Shown: piece after piece, positions 24,222-37,000 of the stretch
How positions within the stretch are numbered: position 1 is the first letter of the stretch
Layout of the letters: each line of letters starts with the position of its first letter
Assembly: GCA_029945375.1 (NCBI GenBank)
Contig: CM057060.1
Span: forward strand, 2,790,001 to 2,854,000
Direction: 5' to 3'
Origin: Agaricus subrufescens
Lineage: Eukaryota; Basidiomycota; Agaricomycetes; Agaricales; Agaricaceae
DNA length: 64,000 nt
Notes under the pieces: model-generated
Told to the model about the DNA's origin: nothing
Seen by the model: the letters and a program-made list of their open reading frames with translations, nothing else
Databases searched by the model: none
Made by a program: the position numbers and the translations under genes

Positions 24222-27200
24222 GAGGAAAATGTGAAGTGGTGGTTGAGAATGAGCAGGCGTTATGTGCTGTTGCTGCGTAGTGTGCGGTTGATGCGTCGGA
24301 GTTTGAATCGAATTATTTAATCTCAACAGCGAAACTCGCCAATTGTTAGTTCAATATAGCGCTGGCCTCCTGCGTTCTATGTGGACCACGTCTGCCATGT
24401 CTCGTTACAACAGTGTTGCGGTCTATCAACTGTCGCGGAGTGATGGCCAGTGGATTCGAAACCCGACTATGGCACCAATCAAGCCGCATGCTAAAATTAT
24501 GGACCGCGACGAGTCCCTGATCATTTGTGCAATTTGCGCCCTACCGTGAACCAGACCTTCTTCTCACCACCAAAGCAACCATACATCCTTACAAAAAAAA
24601 AGAAAGTTTTAGTCTAACCCAAAGTTATGGTCCACATTCTCGTATCTTCACCCTCGACTAAGATCATGAGTTTCATTGAACATAGATACAGAGCGAGAAG
24701 CAACGTGCCCTAAGGCCTATTTACTTACTAAACGCCGTGATCCATCTTAGCATCGTATGGGCTGTTGACCTCCTCTGTAAACCCTTAGTCATGGTCAAAT
24801 GATTCAACTGACTAAAAGGCTGTGGAAATTGTATTACTCCGATCTAAATGACCAATGCCCAAAGAGCTGAGTTCTTGTGGATCTCGTTACCTCCTCTGCA
24901 ATCGTTGGATGTAGATATCTCACTTTGAGCCCAAGTTCTTATCGCGACAACGTCTGAAGCAGATTCGAATTCGAACGTTCGCTCAGTAATCAAAAAACGC
25001 TAATTATGGAAGCGGTCTACGTCAGAGCGCATCAAGACTTCATCAGTGCTTCTCAGAGCCCGGAAATCGTGGTCCCGGGTGGCGCCTTACCGGTTCCTCC
25101 AATCGCCTCGAGAACACAAAGAAGTAAACCCCAGACACTATTAATAGACTTACGCAACCCATTTTATAGGATGTGCCGACCCACGAGAACTGCGAGGGAC
25201 TTTCCAGAGAGGGATTTTCCCTGAGAGTCGTTAGATAGCGGTCTTCTGGTTCCTTAAAAGAGAACTCTCATCTGAGTCTGCCTTTCCTGGTGATCGCGAT
25301 AGCCATGCAATCCCCGACTCTGCGAAAGAAGAGGGGTTTCGAGGAACGGTCGATACTTTTTCCTTCTCCAGTACCGTCAATGTGTCGTTTCAATCGGACC
25401 TTTCAGCGTTAAATAAGCAACCTCTTATGTTTCGCTGTTCAGGGTAAATATATCTGCTGCTTTTCAAGATTCGAGATTTGCATTCTAAGCATGTTTATAA
25501 AGGGTACGTATCTTGTCCTGGAAACAAGGTGGTATAAAATGGTATATGAGGATCTAAGGCGGTGTATGTGGCTCTAGTCCTTCTAAACAGATACGGTTCA
25601 TCCCGCGGCGCTCTTGTCAATCTAGATAATCAAGAGACATCAGTGTATGCTTGTATCTGTAGCCCTAGCTGTGTCTGGTTTGTCTGGTAGCTCTATTTTG
25701 CTGCCTTTGCCTCAGTACGATCGTCTCATCTAGCGATGTTGCATAGAACCTGTGAATCGGACAGTCGACTTGATCTTCGCTCAGGTTCTGTTTCTCACTT
25801 AATATTAGCATTTTCTCATCAAGAGCCTTGTGGCGATCATGTACCCCAAAGAAGCTGCTACTGAACCCTGTTATATTATCCTGAGAACTCGATGGATCCT
25901 TCCGCCATATCTTGGTGGTTAGAGTGGTCAATACGGCGCCACCTCGGAAGTTGCCATGCATCGTTCCGTTGTTTGCGCATACTGGGCAACTAGCCGCATT
26001 GTGCCGTGTACCATTCGTGAACCTATCAAACTGACGTCAAAAATTTAATCGCCCCAGCCAGGCCCCAACCTTGCTGAACGTGAGAGAGTCATGGCACTCT
26101 GGCCACTAAATTGGTCCATTCATAATGCCAGATGATGAAGGGGAAAACCCTGTTAAGTCTCCCGAACCTTGTTGCACATTGCAGGGAAGTACTTCCATTT
26201 TATATGTCCAATTTCGGCGGCTTTCTTTCTTCTCCTCTCTGAGTTTGTCTGTTTCCCGTATATCAATAACGCCTGGTTCTGACTCAAGCCAAGAGTTTGG
26301 CGCGTGAACGCTGCTGCTGTAAGTAGCTCGCTGAACCTCACTGACACCCTTGTTATCAGTTTAGGTTAAGTGCACGTTCCCGTGCCTCATTCAGGAAAGT
26401 GTATAAGTTAATCGGCCGAGACGCCACCATTGCCACCATGACGAGGTTGAGGTTATCGGCCGGATAGACGGGGACTATCCCGCCATCGGAATTTAAAATT
26501 CGGGTCACTTACAAGGGTCTGATTATTCAGGGTTGTGTAGTATAGATTAATTAGAAGCCAGGTCTTGTCAGAGCACAATAGTATACTAATGATAAGACCG
26601 CTTGGAGGTCTTGGAACAACATCAGCCATGATCATATTCGACGGCCTTGCAGACTTCTAGATGTTGACAGGCTAAAATTTTTATGAATCAGTGCCTCGAG
26701 CAATTCCAGCGTGATACGCTGATGAAGAATGGTGATGTGGTGTCGGCGGGGTCGGCAAAGATTACTCATCACCAACGTTCTTCGCCGGGCGCCGCAACTG
26801 AGAGGGCGACTGCATTTCTGTATCCTCAGGGCCTCGGACAGGCCGGGAAGCTATAAGGTAAGTGCACTGCGAATTTCCGACATATAGTCGCCCACAACAG
26901 AGAGTCTATACTTACCTTTGTGCTCAAGGCAGAGAAATACTCATGTGGCTCCTTAAATTGTCAGGCTATTTGTACCTTGACATTGCCAATGCACGAGGCA
27001 CAACCCTGTGTGAAGCGCCATCTCGTTTCCATGTTGTGAGCACCACGCTCGTCTGTCGTCAAGGTAAAATCCTGGGCAGTGGGAATATAGCCATACACTC
27101 CAATCAAACCCCCAATCCAAACGTCGTCGCTAGACAGGTGTAAAGCCGGTTTTGATCATCATATCTTGGCGCATGTGCTCAGAATGGATTATTCACGCCG

Positions 27201-27696
27201 GTATCGTGATTTTCGGTTTGACTGCTTGTGACGGGGGTCTTTGCCTAAACTTCGGCGTGCTTATTCCTCAAGGTCAGATTATCCTCTTTTCAGCGCATAT
27301 TGCAAGATTTATTTATTAATCGCACCCGTAAAGGTGCATGTTTCATTCATAAAAAGAGCTCAAACAAAAGGTGAGGTTGCCATTGTTTTTCGTCACGCCG
27401 GGGATAGAATAAGGCAAGAACAATATAATTGATATTCACACAGTATCCGAATCTCCGATCGGCTAAGTGGTGATATTCAAGAGGCCAGCCAAACAAGCCG
27501 CAGGTTTTTCCAGCACATCCTCTCCTCCCACCACCTCATCCCCGTGGTTTTTGCGGTTCAAGCAACCCTCCTTCCTCCACCCCACACTCATTTTAGCCGG
27601 TCTTTTCTGTCGCGTGGATTCGCCTTTTTAATCGTCTCGATTGTTTCGACTTTTTTTGTGTCGTCCTCATCCTTGACAACCCGCAAATCGGTCAGA
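24222..27696. other. Long intergenic region without supported gene
   Basis: Nearly 3.5 kb between the Rab gene promoter and the PL14-like gene. Only short frames under 100 codons occur, with no domain or clear intron structure. I found no tRNA with both A and B boxes and no terminal repeats. The last 200 bp before 27697 include TTTT/CT-rich leader-like sequence that probably belongs to the PL14-like promoter. The low gene content suggests transposon decay or regulatory DNA; unresolved. Confidence 0.45.
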
Positions 27697-28972
27697 ATGT
27701 TCGCACTCAAATTCACCATCTTTTTCTTGGCCCTGGTCATCGCTTTAGTTAGCGCTGCACCTCTCCACGAGCACCATCGTCGCACGAAATGCCACCGCAG
27801 GCCCGGTGCTACTTCTGCGTCCTCTAGTGCCAATGCACTTGCTGCCCATCCTTCCCATCCTTCCACTTCCGCTGAGGCTCCTTCATACACTGGACACTCT
27901 AGCTCCAAGCCGTCCTCCTCCGAGGCATCTCCTTCAAGCACCACTTCCGAGAACCCCAAGGAGACCTCCAAGCCTGATACATCTCCCAAATCCTCTGGTT
28001 CCAGTAGTACAAGTGGCGGGTTGCTCGGAGATCTTTTCCCTGTCGCCGAAAAACTTCTCTCATGGACTACCACTTCATCTCAAGGATCCCTCCCGCTATC
28101 CGACTCCACGTTCCACCCACAGAAGGAAATCTCAGCGCTCTCCCATGATTACACTGATGCGCCTGATGGCAAGAAGGCCATGAAAGCACATTACCCCGCG
28201 GGCTCCTACAATTTCCAGCACAGCCCTATGGGCGGTTTCTCCTTCTATGCCCCTGGTCCCGACCACGTTGACCTCACGACTGCGAAGGAAGCTACTTTTG
28301 GCTACTCCGTTTATTTCCCCAAAGGCTTTGACTTTGTGAAGGGTGGCAAGCTCCCCGGTCTCTGTAAGTCGTTTATAGTCTAACTCGGACCCATAAAATG
28401 CTCTTTACTAAATATCCTCATACAGATGGAGGTGACAGCGAAGAAGAGGCTGTTAGCTGTTCTGGAGGTCGCCGTGACAATGGATGCTGGTCTGCTCGTT
28501 TAATGTGGCGTGGTGAGGGTGAGGGTGAATTCTACACCTACCTTCCCCCCAGCTTCGATGAGAACCAGAGGGTTTGCAATATTAAGCCCCATTCTGATTG
28601 CAACCCTACATATGGCGCGTCTGTTGGCCGTGGCTCATTCAACTTTGCCACTGGTGGATGGACCACTGTGTCGGAGCGTATCAGGCTAAACGATGTTGGC
28701 AAAGCCAACGGTGAAATCGAGCTCTTTGTCAACGGCAAGAGTGTTGTCAACGTCGACGGCCTTGTACTCAGGGACAAGAGTGAAGGCAAGTTCCGAGGCA
28801 TGCAAATGCAAACTTTCTTTGGTGGTAAGTGATCTGCGGTCAAACCGGGCGATTTCGATCGGGGTCTGATCTTACCCCCTTCTTTCTAGGATCCTCTTCC
28901 GATTTTGCCACTCCCAAAAATCAAGATGTCTACTTCTCTGACTTCTCTGTTGCCATTACCGAGAAGCTATAG
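27697..28972 (+). CDS. Secreted polysaccharide lyase family 14-like protein
   Basis: Three exons, 27697-28363, 28426-28824 and 28890-28972, give 382 residues. The N-terminus MFALKFTIFFLALVIALVSA is a signal peptide, followed by a Ser/Thr/Pro-rich linker (about 28-115) likely to be O-glycosylated. The folded part from about residue 125 contains MGGFSFYAPGPDHVDL, ATFGYSVYFPKGFDFVKG, GKLPGLYGG, SGGRRDNGCWSARLMWR, YGASVGRGSFNF and FFGGSSSDFA. This pattern resembles the fungal PL14 group. PL14 enzymes cleave uronic-acid polymers such as glucuronan or alginate by beta-elimination. Activity here is inference. Short N-linker fungal homologues are often annotated only as PL14. The start at 27697 was chosen over upstream in-frame codons because it begins the signal peptide. 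Confidence 0.8.
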
Positions 28973-31116
28973 GCGATTACGATCTCACTTCCGGCTCCGA
29001 GTAGCTGCAACCCAAAACCACCTCCGCCATTTCTCCCGCTTTCATATGCCAGTCGCTTATGCGTTACTGGACGCTATCGCATTCATTTATCATCACAGTC
29101 TCACTGACAACCACAATCACTCATGAAAAGGAATCCATTGCATCATTACAACCATTTTTTCGTGCTTCATCTTTCCATCTATCTAAACAACGTCGATCGT
29201 TTTCTCCTGCTTTCCAAGTGAAGAGTAGCTGGTTCCTGTCTTTTTTCTGTTTTGGTACGACGATACGACTCGATTATGAAGGGTTATGTCGCTGGATGTA
29301 CCATAATTCGTAGTTTTTGTCCTTAAATCCTGCTTAGAAACCCCTCGGAGAGGGTATCCCGGATCCGGAATCCAGTTATTGTGTTGTGATCGGGCAAGGG
29401 CATTCATCATAGATCTCGAGCTGAGTTCCGCGTGCGCGTGCTTCCTTCATGTTGGAAATCACTTCACATGGCTCACGGTTATATTGTACAGTACGTAGTT
29501 GCAGTAAATTGTAACCAACCCTCGTACAAATACCATCTCGGCGCACCTTAGTCGCCTCAACCATTTGAATTGCCAGCTCGATCTCAGGGATCCCAGTCAC
29601 ATACGATGGACCGAGATACTGTGGCGTCTTCCATTGCACGATTATCTAGGGCGCGACTTTCTTCCTAAGAATGCTCTTATGACGTAGAACGTAAGCGATC
29701 AAGAAGGTGAATGGCTTATACACATGCCGACCTGTGCTGTTACCCTACCGCAGGAGCACAAGCTACACTGATGTGTACAAAGATGGGAAAGATCGCCTGG
29801 TTCCGTTCCAATGCGTTCGCTTCAGACATGCAGATTCTCAAATGGAGCCGAGCAAAGCTTCCGAAGGATCTGCGTCTCACGCTACAAATTTGTCGACTCC
29901 ACCTCTTCATGATGGACAATGTGTGGGGTTTCGATGCATCTTGTCCCACCTTCTTCGGCAAACAATTCTAGGTGCCTTCATGTACGTCATCGGCATCAAC
30001 GTTCAGCCAAATGCACAGCTGACTCTGAGCATGACCACATATGTTTTCTCGCCTCGGTGAAGCACAAGATCAGACCTCGATGTAATGTTTTCCGACCGCG
30101 TCACTGTGTATGACGACTACCTGTTGGATTTCAAGGCGCTGCAGCAGTAATAGCCCGGCAACTTTTCTACATCTTTCTCCCGACGTTGAATTATCTCATT
30201 TTGAAGCTCCCGGCCCACTTCAACAGCAGATCTACAGATGATTACAACCACGCCGACCGCCTAGAGAATAATAATCATATGAACACGAAGACAGACTACT
30301 TCATGGGGATCTGCGATTGGTAAAGCATTGCTATCGGTCCGTTTGGTGTGACAGTCGGGAGCCTCTAGTCTATGGGAAGGATCCTGACTCTGAAGCTGGG
30401 TCAACCTACCTGCCAGCAGGAGCTCCGAGGTCTCTTCTGGAACACATCTTGCGAGGGCATGGAATTGGTGTCTTACAAGTGAAAGAGATTCATTCATGTT
30501 GCGAGGGTTATTGGTTTATTCCTGAAATGGTTCCCAGAACGATAACGGCCAGGCCAGTATTTTCTTCCAGTCTGTTCTGGGACGTATGAAGGCTCGCATT
30601 ACCTCGAGGCAGTCACCCAAAACTCTGCGTGTAAATAGGGGAATAATGGTAACTGATGGGTCAGCTTGATCGAGCTGGAATGTTTGTCTGGGTAGCTAGC
30701 CTGGGGTATTATTCCAGCACAAGATGACACAGTCATGTAGGGTAGCTTCGAGGGCATGTGTTGACCAGGGTCCAGACCCCGTGAGAACATTCAGGCCCTT
30801 ATCTGGGTTGTGATTTTCTTTATTGAGTACTCCTCTACAACAGATCTCTGACCAGTAGAAGCATGTCCAATACGCCAAGTTACAGCCTTTTAAACAAGAG
30901 GTATTACGACCAGCAGGAAGAACGTAGTTTTGATGTTCTTCATGCACTCGAACTAGCAAGAAGGTCATTATCACATCCCTGACATATTTTTCAAGTTTGG
31001 TTTGTACCACAACCAAATACTACACCGTATATGACCATCTATAAGTTCTCAGTAGCTGTCATATTCTTTAAGTACCGCAGATGATAAACTCACATGGAGG
31101 CATCTGTCTAATATAG
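28973..31116. other. Intergenic region without supported gene
   Basis: About 2.1 kb. Several frames of 60-117 codons occur on both strands (for example minus 29639-29376 and plus 29707-30060), but I could not join them into a gene with consistent phase or a known domain. A decayed gene on the minus strand between 29.4 and 30.5 kb is possible. The first 200 bp are the PL14-like 3' UTR. Confidence 0.4.
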
Positions 31117-31871
31117 GTCTGTCGTAGCCATTCGCCGCGTATATGAGTTCGATGAAAATGAGACCAGGGTTTTGGACTTTGCATGCGGCGTAGGTACGTG
31201 AAACGCATTTATTCTGTTGTCGTTGGTTTCTGACTCGAGAACTGAATGGTAACTGTACGTTGCTCTGTGTTTTCTCTGCCTAGGTCACTTATCAAGAGAG
31301 CTGATTCCGTATGTTAAATCTATTGTGGGCGTGGATATCAGCCAGCGAATGGTAGACGAATACAATCGCCGAACTGTTAATCAAGGAATAGACCCCGAAG
31401 AAATGCGAGCTATAGAAGCGGATGTCCTCGCCCTCTCGACATCACACGAACTTCAAAAAATGAAGGAAACTTTTGATGTTGTCGTTGTGAGTTATACAAT
31501 AATATTCACTTCCCCGATATTAACAGGTCAAGTGCGCTGCCGCCTATCACCATTTCGATGATATCGCTACGATGACAAGAACGCTCGTGGAATTTTTGAA
31601 ACCGGGAGGCCTGTTGCTTGTCGTAGATCTTTTGAAGGATGAGAATGTTGATGTTGAAGAGTTGTTTCCTGAACACGAAAAACACGATATTGTAGCTCAT
31701 CGAGGGGGACTTTCGAAGGCTCAAATGGAAGAGGCCTTTGTTATAGCCGCTGGTCTTGGATCGTTCAAACTCAATAACGCAATTAATGCCAAAAAGCGAG
31801 GCCGTCCAGTGATCCTTTTTCTTGCTCAAGGTACTAAATTAGTGACCACACCGATAGATCGTACTTGGTAG
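31117..31871 (+). pseudogene. 5'-truncated SAM-dependent methyltransferase copy
   Basis: Three exons can be read: 31117-31193, 31284-31486 and 31533-31871. They encode VLDFACGVGHLSREL (motif I, SAM binding), GVDISQRMVDEYN (motif II), FDVVVCAAAYHHF and VEFLKPGGLLLVVDL, a class I methyltransferase. Exon boundaries match the paralogue at 32137-32973: the 31117 exon has the same acceptor phase as that gene's second exon. The first exon, which carries the start codon and His-rich leader in the paralogue, is not found upstream, where only unrelated AT-rich sequence with stops is seen. I therefore call it 5'-truncated. A distant or diverged first exon cannot be excluded. The rest of the frame is intact, so truncation may be recent. 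Confidence 0.6.
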
Positions 31872-32136
31872 TCCCTTATATTGTTTTGAGCTTGATATGT
31901 TTTACACTTTGGATTCACGCCATCATATGTTCATCTATGCTGTGGAAGAGATTATTTTTGCTCAAGCAGCCCCGTTGTTGGTCACGAGCATAGGTATAAA
32001 AAATCAAATGTTGAACTTCAGGACAGTGTTGTATTTATGAGGGGATAACTACTGTTTTATTGCGATAAATCTCTTCGATAGTTTCTCCTACCACTGTCAA
32101 TACTTCCTAATACAAATATGTGTGCTTACAAGACAG
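31872..32136. other. Convergent spacer between methyltransferase copies
   Basis: 265 bp separate the stop codons of the two tail-to-tail copies. The sequence is AT-rich, with nothing further seen. Confidence 0.5.
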
Positions 32137-32973
32137 CTACGCTGAGGGTTTCTCGCCGACTGCGAGGAATATATCAGGAAATTCGTAATCAGCCGGAGGC
32201 AAGACTTCATAGGTTTTCATAGTCAAGCTTGCCCCATCGAAGGCTCTTTGGATGTCATCCTTTGATAACCCATGTTTATGGGGAACTGCGTGCTCGGCAA
32301 TGGAGGGTGCCAACTTTCCCAGGTGTAACATATCGGTAACGATGAGGGCGCCTCCAGGTTTGAGGAAAGATGCCAAGATGCGGGTGATTTCTTCGTAGGA
32401 TGTGAAATGGTGATACGAAGATGCGCACTATATTCAATTTACATTAAATAGATTACACACTTTGGCAAAGAATCACTTACGAAAATGAGGTCAAATTGAG
32501 CGTTGTCTAGTTCACCTTTTTCACCCTTGAGCTCCACGCAGACAGCGGAGGCGTTCTCGTTCTTGAAGGTTGCGTTGTATTTATCTACAACGACAGAGCT
32601 GACATCGACGCCCAAGATTGACTTGACGAACGGCATCAACCCTTTAGAAACAAATCCTAGTGTACTGTGAGTGCCTTGCCCTTCACCCTAAGGGAAGTCG
32701 GTAAATTCTTACCATTTCCGCAAGCGAAATCCAGCGCAACAGTCTTTTCCTTATCGAGTTTGTCGTAGTTTTTGATAATACCTTTAGCGACTCTGACAAA
32801 AAAGTCAGTATTGTTTGTTATACATCTGAGGGAAAAGAGCACGCGGACCTTGCTGCAATATCCTCAACATGAGGGAACTTTTCCTGCGCATGTGCAGGGT
32901 TGTCAAAGTGATCTTTGTTGGCCTGAGCGGCAACATCATGGCCGTGATGGTGGTGGTGAGAGTGCAAGGACAT
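32137..32973 (-). CDS. SAM-dependent class I methyltransferase
   Basis: Four exons, 32973-32849, 32792-32713, 32656-32481 and 32427-32137, give 223 residues. The leader MSLHSHHHHHGHD is His-rich, then DHFDNPAHAQEKFPHVEDIA. Motif I is ALDFACGNGFVSKGL, motif II GVDVSSVVVDKYN, motif IV FDLIFCASSYHHF, and post-motif ASFLKPGGALIVTDML. This is the common fungal UbiE-like small-molecule methyltransferase fold. The substrate cannot be read from sequence. The His-rich leader could bind metal, but that is speculation. It faces a truncated paralogue across 265 bp, so this locus arose by inverted local duplication. The start is well placed by the in-phase short first exon. Confidence 0.85.
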
Positions 32974-34050
32974 GTTTATAGAGCAGTAAGTGCGCTGGAG
33001 GGAGGGAAGGGTTGTTGTATGCTCATTAAGCTAGAACATTGCCCTTTTATACAAAAATGAGGATCCAGTTTTATCGTTGTCGGCGAAGAAGAGTTGAGTG
33101 ACGAGAACGTGATATCGCATCCATGAGTACCCTCCCGGTTCTTCTAAACTGGATCCTGTGCTTATTCTGTGATGTTGTGCGTAGATGCGGCGAATACAAC
33201 GTAACGCGTGCCATTCTAAATTTCTGATGCATCGCCACTCATCATCACGTGGTGCAATGATAAACATAACGGTGGCAGGGCTATTTTTAATCAACGAGGC
33301 AGTTTTAGCTGCTCGTGTTCAAAAGACTCGATTTCTCTTAGCTATAAGCAGCTACGGGAGTACAAAAACCACCACCAGCTAAACACAGTAAAAAAGGGTC
33401 ATCTTTGCTTTATCTTTGCTCTGTTTCTATCACAGAATCGCAGAAGCTTGCTAGCGGAGCGAGTTTTTCGGAGGTGCACGCCGGACTTATTCCACCCGGT
33501 GCTAGCATGATTTCCTTTAGTAAGCACCGGATCATTTACGTTTCATCCTGTGTTTTAGATCTTTGACAGAACTGGGAAGGTACCCCCATATCACTTACCT
33601 AAGCAAATTTCGTGCTTGGATGCTGGAGACATCAACAACACTCACTGTCAAGACGTGGGTATTATAAAGTTATCATGAGGACATATGCCAACCATGGGAA
33701 AACTGTAACAATAGAAATGACCGGCGATATCCATACGCGACTCGTTTCTTTTGTCGCGAGCACCGCGGATATCCATAACGTGTTTCATTGGGATTAATTG
33801 CTAGAGAGACTTGTGTGCGGTCGAATCTATCTTGGCGTGATCGTGAACGATAACGAATCTTAGTTGATGGCGTGAATATTCCTCCGCTGACTCGGAGGAG
33901 AGAAAAGTAAACCTTAGCCGATATCCGTTGCGGGGCCATAGTTGGACTGCACAGCCACACAATCACGTGAATGGACTGATCCGGTCGTCTTTGTGCTGAA
34001 CAGTTGAAACTGACTCACTACAATCTCCCTGCGAACATGAATCGTTCCTA
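32974..34050. other. Intergenic spacer, methyltransferase and REV1 promoters
   Basis: About 1.08 kb between divergent genes. No supported frame, no repeat with clear ends. Confidence 0.5.
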
Positions 34051-37000
34051 ATGTCAAATCCTGTTAATACCTCTCAAAGTTCCTCTGACTATTTTGGCGA
34101 AGAAGATTCTCAATTTCTAGAAGCACTCAATCACATTCCTCTACCGGGCGACAAACCATCGTCTGAGCAGGCTCAGTCAACAAATGATCCTATAACAGTT
34201 TCAGATGATTCTGAGGACTATGCGTCTCCCCCTCCTCCTGCTCAACCGAGGCCTAAGCGCCAATATTCTGAAATTGAATCTGAGGAAGAAGAAGATGTAC
34301 AACAGTTCGACGATATCTATGGTGCTTCACGCTTTGGTCAATTTGGTGAATATATGAGAAGGAAGCGAGCCAAGCTGCAAATACAAAACCAGGCGCTCGA
34401 GGACAAGGCGAATAACTCACGTGGAATTTTTGAAGGGGTTGCAATATATGTGAGTCAGCTCTTTCCTGCCTTTCAGCTCCACTTGAACACACTATTCCTC
34501 GACACCATAGGTCAACGGCTGGACCCGTCCATCTATACAAGAGCTAAGAAAAGTAGTCGTGGAGAATGGAGGGGTTTTTCAACCCTATCTAGATAGGAAG
34601 AATATTGTGTATGTATAACCCTTTAACACGTCCAGACATTCTCTGAATGCGAGGTCGTCAGAACTCATATCATCACTTGTTCTCTGACACCCGCAAAAGT
34701 CAAAGAGTTCAAGTCGATGAAGGTTGTGAGGCCCGAATGGATTACAGAAAGCGTGGCTGCAGGTGTTCTCCTCTCATGGAAAGACTATATATTCAAACCG
34801 GTGGAACGCGTTGAAACTGATCAAGGCAAATCAATCAAGCAGCAAACTATCACCAGCTCCACTCTTCCACGGTTCGATTCTAGTTCCACACCTTCGGAGA
34901 GGAATGAATCAGCCGAGGTCACTGATCCTCTGTACACGACAGATCCGGCGACGGAGGCCGACGCGCGGAGAGTACCTCACTATGCTTCATCATCATCCAA
35001 CCCGAATGCCAAACGTGCTATGGCTAATCCGGAATGGCGCAAAGCTCATACTTCGATTGCACCCGACTTTATAGAAGGTTACTACAAGAATTCTCGTCTT
35101 CATCATCTCGCCACGTGGAAGTCAGAGTTACGATCGTTGGTAATGGAGGCGCAAGAAAGGGTCGAAGACAGTATGTCTTCCACACAGGGTTCACTGCCGA
35201 AATCAGTCGTCAACGGTGTCAGTATGCGAGGAGAACGTTTCAAGTTAGCGACTTCCCCAAGAAAGTGGAAAGGAAAAGGCAAACAGAAACCGGGTTCCGG
35301 AGATCAGGATGAACGCGTCATCATGCATTGCGACTTTGATTGCTTTTTCGTGTCGGCGGGTTTGGTATCACGACCCGAACTTAAAGGAAAACCTGTAGTT
35401 GTCTGTCACTCACAAGGGGCTCAGGGAGGAGAGTCAAGTACAAGTGAGATCGCTAGCTGTAGCTATGAAGCTCGAGCTTTCGGGATCAAGAATGGCATGA
35501 GGTATGTGATATCGTGTATCTGACACAACTACAGATCTAACGGTCATTGTCTAGTTTGCAGCAAGCTCGAAAGCTCTGCGCTTCTATCGTGACTATACCG
35601 TACGAGTTCGAGAGGTAAGAACCCGGTCGTTATGACTCAAGGCTTCTGATTAATATTTTATCAGGTACAAGGAGTTTTCGCTGAAATTCTATACAGTCCT
35701 CCTGTCATTTGCCGACGACTTGCAAGCAGTTTCAGTAGATGAGGCGCTCATTGAGGTGACAAATGCCACGCGTGCCAAAGCTGAAGCTTTAAGAATTAAG
35801 TTTGGGGACGATCACGGCAAAGATGCTGCTAAAGAAGTTGCTGAGTCGATACGAGATGCTATTCGCGAAATGACGAGCTGTGAAGGTATGAGATACCCTC
35901 GTTTGTCAAGTATAACCTACCTACTTTTTGCTTTAGTGAGTATCGGCATCGCACACAACATTCTCTTGGCACGATTGGCCACGCGTCGAGCGAAACCTGC
36001 CAAATCGTACCATATCCTCCTGGAGGAAGTATCTTCATTGCTTGCCCCCCTCGAAATATCTGATCTGCATGGGTTTGGGTACAATACGAAACAAAAAACC
36101 CTCGAAAAACTGGGAACATGCAAGCTGGGCGAACTTTTGAATAAAAGTAAGCATACGCTATGTGACGCTCTTGGTAAAACGACGGGAGAAACTCTGTATA
36201 ACACGATTCGTGGTATTGATGAAAGACAGTTGGAGAGTAGTAAGGAGAGAAAGTCAGTCAGCTGTGAGATAAACGTAAGCCGCAGTTTTTGAATGGATTT
36301 TTGTTCGGATAGATACTGACGTCTGGGAATAGTATGGGATCCGTTTCGAAAACAATGAGCAGGCGGAGAAATTTATATATCAGATGGCGGAGGAAGTGAA
36401 GAGGAGATTGGATGAAGTGAAGATGTTGGGACGGATGATAAATCTAAAGGTTATGAAGAGGGATCCCGGAGTACCGGTAGAAGCTCCCAAGGTTTGTCAT
36501 CCTGATAATTTTTTTTACTGAAATTATGTCTAAACTTCCAACGTAGTTTCTTGGACACGGAAAGTGTGACACATTCAACAAACAAGGGAAACTTCTTGGT
36601 TTCGGGGGCAATGCTGTCAACGACGATAAAATTATCGGCGAACATGCCTGGAAGTTACTCAAGTCGTTTAATTTCGATCCAAAAGAACTGAGAGGACTTG
36701 GAATCCATATCCAGAAGCTGGAATCGGCCAGAAGTGGTTCAGCGTATGCACAAGCCGTTCAGTCTGTGTTACCTTTTAAGAGAGTCGAAGGGCCACCTAA
36801 AGAACGGCATTCCAGTCCCAAGAAAGGCCGAGGGGACACCCTCACTCCTGGCCTTGATGATAAATGGCAGGGTTCTCAAGCCCCTGCGTCTCCTGTCAAA
36901 GGGGCTATAGAAGAAGCAACAAAACCGGAATATGTCGACCTGCCGTCGTTCTCTCAAGTCGACAGGACAGTACTCGAAGCACTACCTCAGGAGCTACGCG

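Noticed and set aside
24430..24480. tRNA B-box-like word (GGTTTCGAATCC on the minus strand)
   Set aside because: It has an extra base in the B box and no partner A box or cloverleaf.
29376..30497. Minus-strand gene built from several 70-90 codon frames
   Set aside because: No consistent intron phases or known motifs. It might be a decayed gene but cannot be supported.
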